From contig NZ_JALXXB010000005.1 of assembly GCF_025144225.1 (NCBI RefSeq), positions 1 to 64,000 of the forward strand: DNA of 64,000 bases. The letters run 5' to 3'. Shown here piece after piece: positions 19,081 to 28,458 of the stretch (positions within the stretch are counted from its first letter, which is position 1; every line of letters begins with the position of its first letter). Below the pieces are notes generated by a model. The model did no database searches, was not told the origin of the DNA, and saw only the letters and a program-made list of their open reading frames with translations. This DNA is from Aestuariimicrobium sp. p3-SID1156 (GTDB lineage: Bacteria; Actinomycetota; Actinomycetes; Propionibacteriales; Propionibacteriaceae). The translations under genes and the position numbers were made by a program.

Positions 19081-22000
19081 GTGAGCATCGTGGAGATGAT
19101 GTCCGGGCGAACCCTCGAGCGTCCGGAGCAGGTCAGTGAGGCACTGGGGATCCCGTTCAGCGAGGAGCAACTGGCTGCCATCACCGCACCACTGGAACCG
19201 GGCGTGATCATCGCCGGAGCGGGGTCGGGCAAGACCACCGTGATGGCGGCTCGAGTGGTGTGGCTGGTGGGCACCGGGCTGGTGCGTCCCGACCAGGTGT
19301 TGGGTCTGACCTTTACGCGCAAGGCGGCAGGGGAGCTGGCCCACCGCGTCCGTACTGCACTGGTCACCGCGGGCGTGTTGCGGCAGGGGACCGATGAGCA
19401 GGGCGAGGAGGTGATCATGACCTATGACGCCTTCGCCGGGCGCCTGCTGGCCGAACATGGGCAGCGCATCGGGGCAGAGACCGATCCGGTCATGATCAGC
19501 GGTGCCGACCGCTTCCGGCTGGCTGACAAGGTGGTTCGGGACGCCCCGGGCCCCTTCCAGTACCTCTCCCGGCTGCGGCCGGCGAGTCTGGGGCCGCGCG
19601 TGCTGGACCTGGACTCGGCGCTGTCCTCCCATCTGGTCACCACCGACCAGGTGCGTGCCAATGCGGCTGTGGTCCTCGACCAGCTACGCCAGGCGGCACC
19701 GAATCGCCGCGGGGACACCTACGCCTCCGTGCGCAATGCGATCGCGGCGATCGGGGAACGGTTGGAGCTGCTGGACCTGGTGGATGCCTATGCCGAGCTC
19801 AAGAGGAGCCGTGGGTTGGTGGAGTTCGCCGACCAGATGGCTCTGGCTGCCCGGATCGTCTCCGAAGTCCCGGCCGTCGCGCCGATGGTTCGCCGGCAGT
19901 TCCGTGCGGTTCTGTTGGACGAGTACCAGGACACCAGCTCGGCGCAGGCGAAGCTGCTGCAGGGCTTGTTCAGCACCGGCTCGGGGCAGGGGCACCCGGT
20001 CACGGCGGTGGGCGACCCGTTCCAGGCCATCTATGGGTGGCGCGGGGCTGCCGCCAGTAACATCCTGCACTTCCACGCCGACTTCCCCCGCCCGGACTCG
20101 GCCGCGGCCAGGTTCCAGCTCACGGTGAATCGTCGGAGCGGGCAGAAGATCCTGGACGTGGCCAACTCCCTGGCCGACCCACTGCGACACGACCCGATGC
20201 TGCGGCGTCACGACGACAGCGGCGAGGGCACGCCCCGTCCGCTGGTGGCGCCCGCGAACCGACCAGGGGGAGAAGTGCGCACCGCCGGCTTCGCCACCTG
20301 GCCCGACGAGGTCTCCTGGGTGGCTGACCGCATCGTCAACCTGCAGGAGCAGGGGCGACTGGCAGAGTGGAAGGACTGCGCGGTCCTGCTGCGGCGCAAC
20401 CGGGACATGGGGGACATGTTCCGTGCCCTGACCGAGCGCGATGTGCCGACCGAAATCGTCGGTCTGGGTGGGCTGCTCGACCTGCCCGAGGTGGCCGATG
20501 TGGTGGACACCCTGCGTCTGGTCGATGACGTGACGGCCAACCCGTCGACGGTGCGACTGCTGACCGGTCCGCGATGGCGCATCGGGGAGCGGGACCTGGC
20601 ACTGCTGGGACGCAGGGCACGCGATCTGGCTCGAACCCGGCAGGACACGGGGTCGCTGGAGGTCGAACGCGATCTGTTCTCCGACCTTGAGTCTGCGGTT
20701 GCCGAAACTGACACCGCTGACATCGTCTCGCTCCTGGACGCCGTGGACGACCCCGGCGACCTGGCCTATTCGGACGAGGCCCGTGAGCGGCTGGGGCGCT
20801 TTTCCCGTGAGTTGGCGCGGTTGCGACGACATGGCGATGAGCCGGTGCTCGACCAGGTGCGGCGAGTGATATCCCTGCTGGGGCTGGACATTGAGCTGGC
20901 CTCGGGCCTGCTGGGGACGCCGGGGGCCGACCAGTTGGCGGCCTTCACTGATGCCGTGGCGGCCTTCGTGGACGTGGACGCCGACGCGACGTTGTCGGGG
21001 ATGCTGGCCTGGCTTGACGCCGAGCGTGACCACGCCGCCGGTCTGGAGCAGGCCACCCCGAGCGAACGCAACTCGGTCAAGCTGCTGACGGTCCACCGCG
21101 CGAAGGGGCTGGAATGGGAGGTCGTCTTCCTGCCTGGCCTGGCCGACACGGTCTTCCCCAGCGACCGGGTCACCGACAACTGGATGCGCAAGCCGAGCGC
21201 CCTGCCGGCGCCGTTGCGGGGGGACGCCGACTCGATCCCGCAGGTGTCCACCCTCGATGACAAGGGCATGGCGGAGTATGCGGACCAGTTGAAATCCGAG
21301 GCGAGGATGGCCGAGGACCGACTCGCCTATGTGGCCGTGACCAGGGCCCGCGAATTGCTGGTGGCCACTACGCATCGCTGGCGGGCCAAGGTGTCCCGAC
21401 CGCGCAAGCCCTCGGACTACTTCGTCGCGATCGAGGCGGAGTCCACCCGTCAGGGCACTGTGGATTCGGTCCTGCCCCCCGAGGACGGTCAGCATCCACT
21501 CGACGGCGGGGATCGGATCATGGAATGGCCCGCGCCACCTGATCCCGAACTCCTGCGTCGTCGTCGGGAGACGGCTGCCATGGTGGAGAAGGCCAGGCAC
21601 GCCCGCGAGGTCCACGGGTCGTGGCAGGACCCGGCCGGGCTGTCGGTGGCGGAGTCCGAACTCGTCGCGTCGTGGGATGCGACCCTGGAGTTGCTCGAGG
21701 CGGAGGCGTCCGGCGCGCTCCGTGCGGTGCCACTGCCGGAGACGCTGTCGGCCAGCATGCTGGTGGCGGCAGCCCGTGACCCCGAGGACTTCGCCCGCCA
21801 GCTGGTGCGTCCGATGCCGCGGCCGGTGTCCGAGGCGGCCGTCCTTGGCACACGCTTCCACGCCTGGGTGGAGCGCCACTACGGTCTCCATCAGCTCACC
21901 GACAGCCTGGTGGATGTCGAAGAGGTCGAGCCCATCACCTCCGATGAGCGCTTCGAACGGCTGAAGGAGTCGTTCCTGGCCAGCGAGTGGGCCGACCAGG

Positions 22001-22335
22001 TCCCCATCGCCGTTGAGACCCCTTTCACCCTCGTGCTGGGAGGGAGGGTCATCCGCGGACAGATCGATGCGGCTTTCTCGGCCCCCGGGCCGGACCACGA
22101 TGTCCTGCTCGTGGACTGGAAGACCTCCGAACGCCCTGCCGACGACGTCCAACTGGCCATCTACCGGGAGGCCTGGGCCAGGGCGCACGGCGTGGATCCC
22201 GGGCGCGTGGACGCCATCTTCGTGCACATCGCCTCCGGCCAGGTGCAGCGGCCCCACCGCTTGGCCACCCGGGAGGAACTGGAGGACCACCTCAGTCGAG
22301 GGCTCGGAGCCATCAGCGAGTTGCAGCTGGGCTGA
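19081..22335 (+). CDS. adnB: AdnB subunit of the AdnAB helicase-nuclease
   Basis: This is a 1084-aa UvrD/PcrA-type motor with a C-terminal RecB-type nuclease. Motifs are AGAGSGKTT (Walker A), LTFTRKAAGEL (Ia), LLDEYQDTSSAQ (II), VGDPFQAIYGWRGA (III), LLTVHRAKGLEWEVV (V) and AYVAVTRARELL (VI). All are canonical, fitting the lead-motor role known for AdnB in mycobacteria. The nuclease has D996 (GQIDAAF) and D1012/K1014 (LVDWKTSE) and no iron-sulfur cysteines. GAGAGGACC precedes the GTG start at 19081, 11 bases after adnA, so the two are one operon. It processes double-strand breaks for recombination. Confidence 0.94.
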   Translation: MSIVEMMSGRTLERPEQVSEALGIPFSEEQLAAITAPLEPGVIIAGAGSGKTTVMAARVVWLVGTGLVRPDQVLGLTFTRKAAGELAHRVRTALVTAGVLRQGTDEQGEEVIMTYDAFAGRLLAEHGQRIGAETDPVMISGADRFRLADKVVRDAPGPFQYLSRLRPASLGPRVLDLDSALSSHLVTTDQVRANAAVVLDQLRQAAPNRRGDTYASVRNAIAAIGERLELLDLVDAYAELKRSRGLVEFADQMALAARIVSEVPAVAPMVRRQFRAVLLDEYQDTSSAQAKLLQGLFSTGSGQGHPVTAVGDPFQAIYGWRGAAASNILHFHADFPRPDSAAARFQLTVNRRSGQKILDVANSLADPLRHDPMLRRHDDSGEGTPRPLVAPANRPGGEVRTAGFATWPDEVSWVADRIVNLQEQGRLAEWKDCAVLLRRNRDMGDMFRALTERDVPTEIVGLGGLLDLPEVADVVDTLRLVDDVTANPSTVRLLTGPRWRIGERDLALLGRRARDLARTRQDTGSLEVERDLFSDLESAVAETDTADIVSLLDAVDDPGDLAYSDEARERLGRFSRELARLRRHGDEPVLDQVRRVISLLGLDIELASGLLGTPGADQLAAFTDAVAAFVDVDADATLSGMLAWLDAERDHAAGLEQATPSERNSVKLLTVHRAKGLEWEVVFLPGLADTVFPSDRVTDNWMRKPSALPAPLRGDADSIPQVSTLDDKGMAEYADQLKSEARMAEDRLAYVAVTRARELLVATTHRWRAKVSRPRKPSDYFVAIEAESTRQGTVDSVLPPEDGQHPLDGGDRIMEWPAPPDPELLRRRRETAAMVEKARHAREVHGSWQDPAGLSVAESELVASWDATLELLEAEASGALRAVPLPETLSASMLVAAARDPEDFARQLVRPMPRPVSEAAVLGTRFHAWVERHYGLHQLTDSLVDVEEVEPITSDERFERLKESFLASEWADQVPIAVETPFTLVLGGRVIRGQIDAAFSAPGPDHDVLLVDWKTSERPADDVQLAIYREAWARAHGVDPGRVDAIFVHIASGQVQRPHRLATREELEDHLSRGLGAISELQLG

Positions 22336-22387
22336 CCGGAGGCGATCGTCTGCTTGACTGTGGGTCTCGCGTCTGGCTCGACGGGGC

Positions 22388-22393
22388 TAGGTT
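22388..22393 (+). promoter_or_regulatory. -10 box of a leaderless promoter for nudC
   Basis: TAGGTT ends six bases before the GTG at 22400. There is no Shine-Dalgarno sequence, so that GTG is the probable 5' end of the transcript. Confidence 0.5.
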
Positions 22394-22399
22394 GTGGGC

Positions 22400-23260
22400 G
22401 TGAGTTCATCCTTGGCCACCTCCCCGCACAGCCCTCTGCACCGCGCTGGGGAAGGGGGACGCGACCACCGGACGCTGGAGGCAGCGTTCCTCGACCCCAA
22501 CGCCCGACTTCTGGTCGTCGACGCGCAGGGACGCCACGACGTTCGGCGCGCCGAAGGTCCCTTCGACTCCGCCGTCCACGTTCACCTGGGCTCCTCGGTG
22601 GCTGGCGATGCCCCACCGGCTGATCCGGGGCCCCACGAATGGTTCGCGATGCGTGGGGAGCCCGGTGGACCGACCATCCGTGAGGTGCACCTTTCCCCAC
22701 TCATGCATGACATCGTCACCACCGCCTTGGCGGTTCTGTCGTGGCATGACCGGTCTCCGGCGTGCGAACGGTGTGGCGGACAGACCAGGTTGGCCCGAGG
22801 CGGCTTCGTACGGGAATGCGTCGACTGCGAGGCCCTGATGTTCCCGCGCCAGGACCCGGCAGTGATCGTCGCCGTGGTCGACCCGCAGGATCGCCTGCTG
22901 CTGGCCCATCAGACCTCCTGGCCGGAAGGCAGGATTTCGGTGCTGGCCGGATTCGTCGAGGCGGGGGAATCCCTGGAGCAAACCTGTGGGCGCGAAATCC
23001 TGGAGGAGGTCGCCCTGGAGGTCGACGCAGTGACTTATGTGGGGAGCCAGTCCTGGCCCTTCCCGCGCTCGCTGATGGTCGGCTTCCGGGCCCGGGCGGC
23101 GGGCGAACCCGCACCCGACGGCGTCGAGATCCAGTGGGCGCGCTGGTTCACCCGCGAGGAACTGCGGGCTCAGCTCGAGGCGGGCGAGGTCAGCCTGCCC
23201 GGGCCCGGGTCGCTGGGGCGAGCCCTGATCGAGGCGTGGCTGACCGGCGAGCTCGGCTGA
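22400..23260 (+). CDS. nudC: NAD(+) diphosphatase / NADH pyrophosphatase NudC
   Basis: NudC hydrolyses NAD(H) and removes NAD caps from RNA. A zinc ribbon (CERCGG then CVDC) precedes the Nudix box (GFVEAGESLEQTCGREILEE). The NAD-specific signature follows as GSQSWPFPRSLM, with Ser in place of the usual Pro in SQPWPFPxS. The first 120 residues form the usual variable N-terminal domain. I chose GTG at 22400 (286 aa) because TAGGTT lies 6 bases upstream and no ribosome site exists; GTG at 22394 is two codons earlier. Position between adnAB and uvrD2 matches mycobacteria. The stop is 3 bases from the convergent recD stop. Confidence 0.93.
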   Translation: MSSSLATSPHSPLHRAGEGGRDHRTLEAAFLDPNARLLVVDAQGRHDVRRAEGPFDSAVHVHLGSSVAGDAPPADPGPHEWFAMRGEPGGPTIREVHLSPLMHDIVTTALAVLSWHDRSPACERCGGQTRLARGGFVRECVDCEALMFPRQDPAVIVAVVDPQDRLLLAHQTSWPEGRISVLAGFVEAGESLEQTCGREILEEVALEVDAVTYVGSQSWPFPRSLMVGFRARAAGEPAPDGVEIQWARWFTREELRAQLEAGEVSLPGPGSLGRALIEAWLTGELG

Positions 23261-23263
23261 GAC

Positions 23264-25165
23264 TCAGGAGATGGCCGGTCCGTCCTCCTCCACCCGCCAA
23301 CGGGACGCCAGACCCGATGCCCTCGGGTACTCCGTACCGATCGCGGCCCGCAGCTGCTCGCGCGTCCCAACGATGGTGACCTGGGAGATGGCACGAGTGA
23401 TGGCGGTGTAGACCAGGTCGCGGGTGAGCAGTGGCGACCCGAGCGGGGGGAGGATGACCGTCACCTGGTCGAACTGGCTGCCCTGACCCTTGTGCACCGT
23501 CATGGCGAAGACAGAGTCGACGCCCCGCAGGAGCGCTGGGCTCAACGTCCGAGGTGCCTGCCCATCATTCAAGGCGACGCGATTGCCCTCGGCAGTGGCC
23601 ACCACCACACCCGTGTCCCCATTGGACAGCCCGAGCGCCCGATCGTTCGTGGTGAGGATGACAGGGCGGCCCGGATAGTACTCCCCGGCCATTCCGAAGC
23701 CCGGGTGCGTCCGACGCAGTAGTTCCAGGGTGTGGGCTGTCCAGGTGCTGACGCCCCAGGGACCCTCGCGATGGCCACACAGCACACGGTGCCGATCCAG
23801 ACCGGCCAGGGCGTCGGCGACCCGACCCTCCTGCGCTGCCTCCACAACTCGGTTCCACTGGTCGGACACCAGCTCACGCCGATCGGGCAGGCTGTCCCAA
23901 CTCGTCGAGTGGTTGAGCTCGAGTTCGACCAGTCGCACCGAGCCCTGCGAGGAGTCCAGCACTGCCAGCGCCGCCTCGGCATCACGCGCTCGGATGGCCT
24001 CGGCCAGGGGTTGGATGTCAGCCTCATTGCGCCAGCCCACGGTGAGCTCGGTGATGGCAGGTTCTCCAGAACCCCCTCCGACGGTGAGGCCGCTGCGCAC
24101 CACATCGGCCAGCACGGTGCCGGCGCTGACCGACTTGAGCTGCTGCGGGTCACCCACCAGCAGCAGGCGTGCCGTGGGCCGCACCGCCGACAGCAGGATC
24201 CCGAACTGGTGCAGGTCGACCATCGACACCTCGTCAACGACCACCACGTCGTGGGGGAGCTGGTCGAGCGGCCCCGCACGGTACTCACCGGTGAGGCCCC
24301 GGGCGCCCAGCAGGGAATGCAGCGTCTGGCCGGCCCCCAGCGGTGGGAGTTGCCCCGCCAACTCACTGGCCTGCTCGGCGACGGATTCACGCAGTCGGCT
24401 CGCCGCCTTGCCGCTGGGAGCCGCGAGCGCCACTCGTGGAGCGGGCAGCGACAGGGCCTCGAACTGGGCCGCGACCGCAGCCAGGACGCGTGCCACAGTC
24501 CGGGTCTTGCCCGTCCCGGGACCCCCGGCCAACACGGTGGTCCACGATGTCAGGGCGCGCTCCACGGCCAGCCGCTGGAGTGCCTGCCGGCTGTCATCCG
24601 CCGGGTAGAGACGAGCAAGGCTTTCAGCTGCCACTGCCTCGTCGATCACCGGGGGGGTCTGGACCTGTCGCGCGTGCAGCAGGTCGACCACCAACTCCTC
24701 CTGGAGCCAGTAGCGCTCCAGGTAGACGCTGTGGCCCACCACGCGCAGCAGGACGCTGTTCGGCTCACTGCCGGCATCCCCGACCGGCGGCAGGACGGAC
24801 AGGTGGTCAGCCCATTCCGATGCCGTCGGCCATTGCAGCGTGTCAAGCAGTTCCCGGCGCCGTGTGCTGAGCTCAGCCGCTCCCAGGTCTTCTCGCTGGA
24901 GGACAACATCGACGAATCGCTCCTCGGCGTCCTCCAGGTCCAGGACAGTGGAACCAGCCCTGACCGCTGCCAGGCCCAGCGCAGTGGTCAGCTCGAAGAG
25001 GTCATCGGGGCAGCGTGTGAGCTGCGAGAGGGTGCGGGCCAGCTGGACGTCGGAGACATCGATGGCGCCCACGGTGTGGGCGCGTGCCAGCAGCGTGTCG
25101 GAGCCGCGAATCAGCACTGAGAGGTCGTGTTCCCCGACACCAGCGTGTTCGCGCGTGCGGATCAT
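23264..25165 (-). CDS. recD: RecD helicase subunit of RecBCD
   Basis: This is a 633-aa superfamily 1B 5'-3' helicase. Walker A is GGPGTGKTRTV and Walker B VVVDEVSMVDL. Motif III is VGDPQQLKSVSAG. The C-terminal SH3-inserted motor domain contains FAMTVHKGQGSQFDQVTV and YTAITRA. The N-terminal 150 residues match the RecD scaffold that contacts RecC. ATG overlaps the recB stop by four bases (ATGA), so it is the last gene of the recC-recB-recD operon. It is part of the ATP-dependent nuclease for double-strand-break repair and foreign-DNA degradation. Confidence 0.95.
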   Translation of the reverse strand: MIRTREHAGVGEHDLSVLIRGSDTLLARAHTVGAIDVSDVQLARTLSQLTRCPDDLFELTTALGLAAVRAGSTVLDLEDAEERFVDVVLQREDLGAAELSTRRRELLDTLQWPTASEWADHLSVLPPVGDAGSEPNSVLLRVVGHSVYLERYWLQEELVVDLLHARQVQTPPVIDEAVAAESLARLYPADDSRQALQRLAVERALTSWTTVLAGGPGTGKTRTVARVLAAVAAQFEALSLPAPRVALAAPSGKAASRLRESVAEQASELAGQLPPLGAGQTLHSLLGARGLTGEYRAGPLDQLPHDVVVVDEVSMVDLHQFGILLSAVRPTARLLLVGDPQQLKSVSAGTVLADVVRSGLTVGGGSGEPAITELTVGWRNEADIQPLAEAIRARDAEAALAVLDSSQGSVRLVELELNHSTSWDSLPDRRELVSDQWNRVVEAAQEGRVADALAGLDRHRVLCGHREGPWGVSTWTAHTLELLRRTHPGFGMAGEYYPGRPVILTTNDRALGLSNGDTGVVVATAEGNRVALNDGQAPRTLSPALLRGVDSVFAMTVHKGQGSQFDQVTVILPPLGSPLLTRDLVYTAITRAISQVTIVGTREQLRAAIGTEYPRASGLASRWRVEEDGPAIS

Positions 25166-28100
25166 CGCGCCACTCCTTCCGCGGACGTCGGCCGAGCGCC
25201 GGCCAGGACGGCATCCGCCGCCCGGATGAAAGCGGTCGGCGGCATCCAGGTGAAGACGCCCGCAGGCATCCCCCCGATCTCGGGGGTTTGGGGGCCCGCC
25301 ATCCCGCGGACGAAGAGGTAGCCCACGCCCCCGAGGTGACGATCCGGGTTGTACCCGGGTAGCCGCCAGGCCAGGAAGCGGTGGAGTGCCACCGAGTAGA
25401 CCAGCGCCTGGAGGGGGTAGTGGGCCAGCACCATGGCACGCGTCATCGCAGGGCCGCTGTAGTCCTGGACCGACAGCACCTGTCCGGCCTCGACGGGCAG
25501 GGTGTTGGTCTTGTAGTCGACCACCACATGGCGATGGTCGTCGCCATCAGGGATGCGCAGTACCGCATCGATGGACCCGTTGAGGAAACCATGCAGGACC
25601 TGGTCGGCGGCGGGAGTGTCGGCCAGGACCTCGCCATAGTGCGCCAAGGGATCACCGGCCGGGAGGAGGTTGCGGTCGCTGAAGAGGCTCGCCAGGTCGG
25701 CGACCGTGCTCCGTCCCTGCGCACTGCCCATGGTCATCTCGAAGTCCAGTTCCGGAAGGCGATCGCGAGCCGGCAGGTCGCGCAGGGTCCCCCCAGTGAG
25801 CGCACCCAGGGGGGTGTCAAAGACCAGTTCCAGCGCGGTGACGAGCTGCTCGCGATCCACCTCCGGACCGAAACCGCGCAGGTAGGGCTCTGCGGCGTCC
25901 TCGATGGCCCGGTGCAGGTCGGCAGCCTGGGGGTCGACGTGTTCGAGGATTGCGTGGACCAGGGAACCGAACTCGGCGCCGCCGGGGATGCCCGCCATCG
26001 GCGAGGGCACTATTTCGCCCACGTCACCAGGAGCAGGTGGTGGCCCTGCTGCACCGCTGTCGGGATCCTCGACCACGAGCGGTTCGTCCATCCCCGGCTC
26101 AGGGGACATGCGCAACTCCGGGGAGAGTTCATGCAGGTCGGCGGTGAGACCGGTGTAGGAGGTCCGCCGCCAGGTCCGGTCGATGGTGCGGGTCCAGGCC
26201 CGGGCCGCCACCCACTCCTGCTCCCGCTGCTCCCAGGGGTGTCGCGCAGGTTCGGGACGATCATCGATGCGCACGATGGAGAGTGATGTGAAGCGGGGCC
26301 GGTCCAGAGACGAGATGAAGGCGTCAACCCCCGAGGGGGAGAACTCGGCCCCCGGCGGCGGTGCCGTGCCGGGGTCGTCATGGGTCAGGAGGCGGTGAAG
26401 GGGGGAGAGCCCGGTGCGAGAGGTGTTCGCCCACCACAGCCGGAGGCCATACCGAGCGCGGGTCATGGCCACATAGGCCAGCCGGAGGGCCTCGGCCGAC
26501 TCCTCCTCCGTCCGCTCCGCCACCGGACGCACGTCCAGCTCCGGGTGCCCACCCGGTTGGTGCACCACACGCGGCGTCCATTTGTCGGGCTTCGCCTCCG
26601 GGTTCGTGACGAACCACAGGTCGGGGATGAGCACCACGGGGAAGCCCAACCCCTTGGCGCCATGCATGGTCAGGACGCGCACCGCGTCCCGGTCGTTGCC
26701 CAGTCGTCGCGAGGAGCTTTCGGACCGTCGCTCGGCCTCGCGCAGCCAACGCCGGGTGCCCTCGGGGCGGGAGCGGGTGGCCAGTTCATGGGCGGACAGG
26801 GCTTCCCCCACCTGCAGCAATTCACTGAGGCGGTCCGCACCCCCATCGGTCGAGAGCAGGCGCTCGTGCAGGTTGAAGCGGGAGTAGAGGGCGTCCATCA
26901 TGACCGCGATACCCCGGGTGCGCCAGAGCTGGGAGAGGGAACGGATCTCCTGGGCCAGCTCGTCGAGGTCGCTGGGCCTGGCGGCCACGAGGCGGTGGAG
27001 GTCCCATCCGATGAGTCCGGTCAGGCTGGAGCGCCGGATGGTCTCGCTGCGGACGTCCAGCAGGGTGTCGAGCAGGACCTGCCAGTCCTTGGCGGAGTCC
27101 CCGGTCAGCACCGAGGCCTCGCCGGCCGGCACAGCGGGGACGCCGGCCTTCTGGAGGGCGGCGCAGACCACGGCCATGTGGTGGCTGGTGCGGCAGAGCA
27201 CCGCGATGTGGGACGCCCGGAGCCGCTCATCACCTGCGACACCATCGGGGGTGTTCGTCGGCAGGGGGACGCGGACCCCGCCACCCAGGAACTCCACCAC
27301 GTGGTTGGCGAGGTCTACCGAGATCTCGTCCATGGCGGTCCAGGTGTCGGTGGGGGCAGTCATCAGGCGCAGTTCGACCGGTGGTACCGGCTGGTCCCCG
27401 ATCAGGCCCACCGCGGAACCCTGCGAGGGATTGGTGGCGATTCCCTCGCCGAGCGCAGAGCTGTTCAGGATGGCGTCGATCCCGGCGAGGACGGACGCCC
27501 CACTGCGCCAGTTCCGCTGCAGTGAGAAGCGGGGATGGTCCTGGGCGGCCATCAGGTAGGCGTGGACATCGGCCCCGCGGAAGCCGTAGATGGCCTGCTT
27601 GGGGTCACCGATGAGGACGAGCAGGGCGCGCCCCTCGAAGGCCTCGCGGAGGATCTCCCACTGCTGAACATCGGTGTCCTGGAACTCGTCCACCATCACC
27701 AGGCGGTAGCGCTGCGACAGGGCGTCCTTGACAGCCCCGCGCAGGGGGGAGGAGGTGAGGGCCTCGTGGAGGCGTCCTGACATGTCGTCGTAGGAGTAGA
27801 CTTGGCGGACGCGCTTGCGGTGTTCGAACTCACGGCGGGCCTCGTGCACCTGGTCCTGCCGCAGGTCCTGACGGCCATCCTCGACGCGGGCCAACGGCAG
27901 CGAGCCGTGCAGGAGACCCTCCCTGACCAGCTTCAGCGTGCGGGAGAAGTCCGGTATCTCGCCCACCGCGTCGTGGGAGCTGCGCAGGTGGACATCCTCG
28001 GCGATCTCCCGGATGAGGTCATCCAGCGGAGCCACAGAAGCCGTGGTGGCGTCGTGGTCCACGAGGATCCCCAGGTGGGAGAGCATGCGCTGGCTGAACC

Positions 28101-28458
28101 CGTGGTGGGTCAGGATCGTGGCACTGTCGAAGTCGGCGGTGGCGGCCTCCAGACGCGCTGTTGTCCCTGCCCGGTCGCGGTCCAGGGCGGCGGAGATGAC
28201 ATCATCGGGCGGAAGCTGCCCGGACCGGGCCGCGGTGAGGGCTGTGACCAGTCGTGCGTGCACCCGGCTGCGCAGCTCTGCGGTGGCCTTGACGGTGAAG
28301 GTCACCAGCATCACCTGGTCGACGGTGCAGAAGCCCTCTGCCAGTGCCCGAACCACGATCTCGGCGATGTTGTGTGTTTTGCCCGTACCGGCGCTGGCCT
28401 CGACCACCACCGTCCTGTTCGCCAGCTCCAGCTCGGCGACCTGCAATGTCGGGATCAT
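25162..28458 (-). CDS. recB: RecB helicase-nuclease subunit of RecBCD
   Basis: This is a 1098-aa 3'-5' SF1A helicase with a C-terminal nuclease. The N-terminus carries VEASAGTGKTHNIAEIVVRA (Walker A). LVMVDEFQDTDVQQWEIL is motif II, and VLTMHGAKGLGFPVVLIP and RLAYVAMTRARYGL are late motifs. The nuclease centre is D964 (GSIDAVL) and D981/K983 (VVDYKTNT), with an upstream His in GSLVHAILEH. The ATG at 28458 overlaps the recC stop by one base (TGATG); the frame continues far upstream but inside recC. No Chi site can be inferred from the protein. Confidence 0.96.
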   Translation of the reverse strand: MIPTLQVAELELANRTVVVEASAGTGKTHNIAEIVVRALAEGFCTVDQVMLVTFTVKATAELRSRVHARLVTALTAARSGQLPPDDVISAALDRDRAGTTARLEAATADFDSATILTHHGFSQRMLSHLGILVDHDATTASVAPLDDLIREIAEDVHLRSSHDAVGEIPDFSRTLKLVREGLLHGSLPLARVEDGRQDLRQDQVHEARREFEHRKRVRQVYSYDDMSGRLHEALTSSPLRGAVKDALSQRYRLVMVDEFQDTDVQQWEILREAFEGRALLVLIGDPKQAIYGFRGADVHAYLMAAQDHPRFSLQRNWRSGASVLAGIDAILNSSALGEGIATNPSQGSAVGLIGDQPVPPVELRLMTAPTDTWTAMDEISVDLANHVVEFLGGGVRVPLPTNTPDGVAGDERLRASHIAVLCRTSHHMAVVCAALQKAGVPAVPAGEASVLTGDSAKDWQVLLDTLLDVRSETIRRSSLTGLIGWDLHRLVAARPSDLDELAQEIRSLSQLWRTRGIAVMMDALYSRFNLHERLLSTDGGADRLSELLQVGEALSAHELATRSRPEGTRRWLREAERRSESSSRRLGNDRDAVRVLTMHGAKGLGFPVVLIPDLWFVTNPEAKPDKWTPRVVHQPGGHPELDVRPVAERTEEESAEALRLAYVAMTRARYGLRLWWANTSRTGLSPLHRLLTHDDPGTAPPPGAEFSPSGVDAFISSLDRPRFTSLSIVRIDDRPEPARHPWEQREQEWVAARAWTRTIDRTWRRTSYTGLTADLHELSPELRMSPEPGMDEPLVVEDPDSGAAGPPPAPGDVGEIVPSPMAGIPGGAEFGSLVHAILEHVDPQAADLHRAIEDAAEPYLRGFGPEVDREQLVTALELVFDTPLGALTGGTLRDLPARDRLPELDFEMTMGSAQGRSTVADLASLFSDRNLLPAGDPLAHYGEVLADTPAADQVLHGFLNGSIDAVLRIPDGDDHRHVVVDYKTNTLPVEAGQVLSVQDYSGPAMTRAMVLAHYPLQALVYSVALHRFLAWRLPGYNPDRHLGGVGYLFVRGMAGPQTPEIGGMPAGVFTWMPPTAFIRAADAVLAGARPTSAEGVAR

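Noticed and set aside
22354..22359. TTGACT as the -35 box of nudC
   Set aside because: It is 28 bases from the TAGGTT -10, too far, and no other -10 lies at 17-18 bases.
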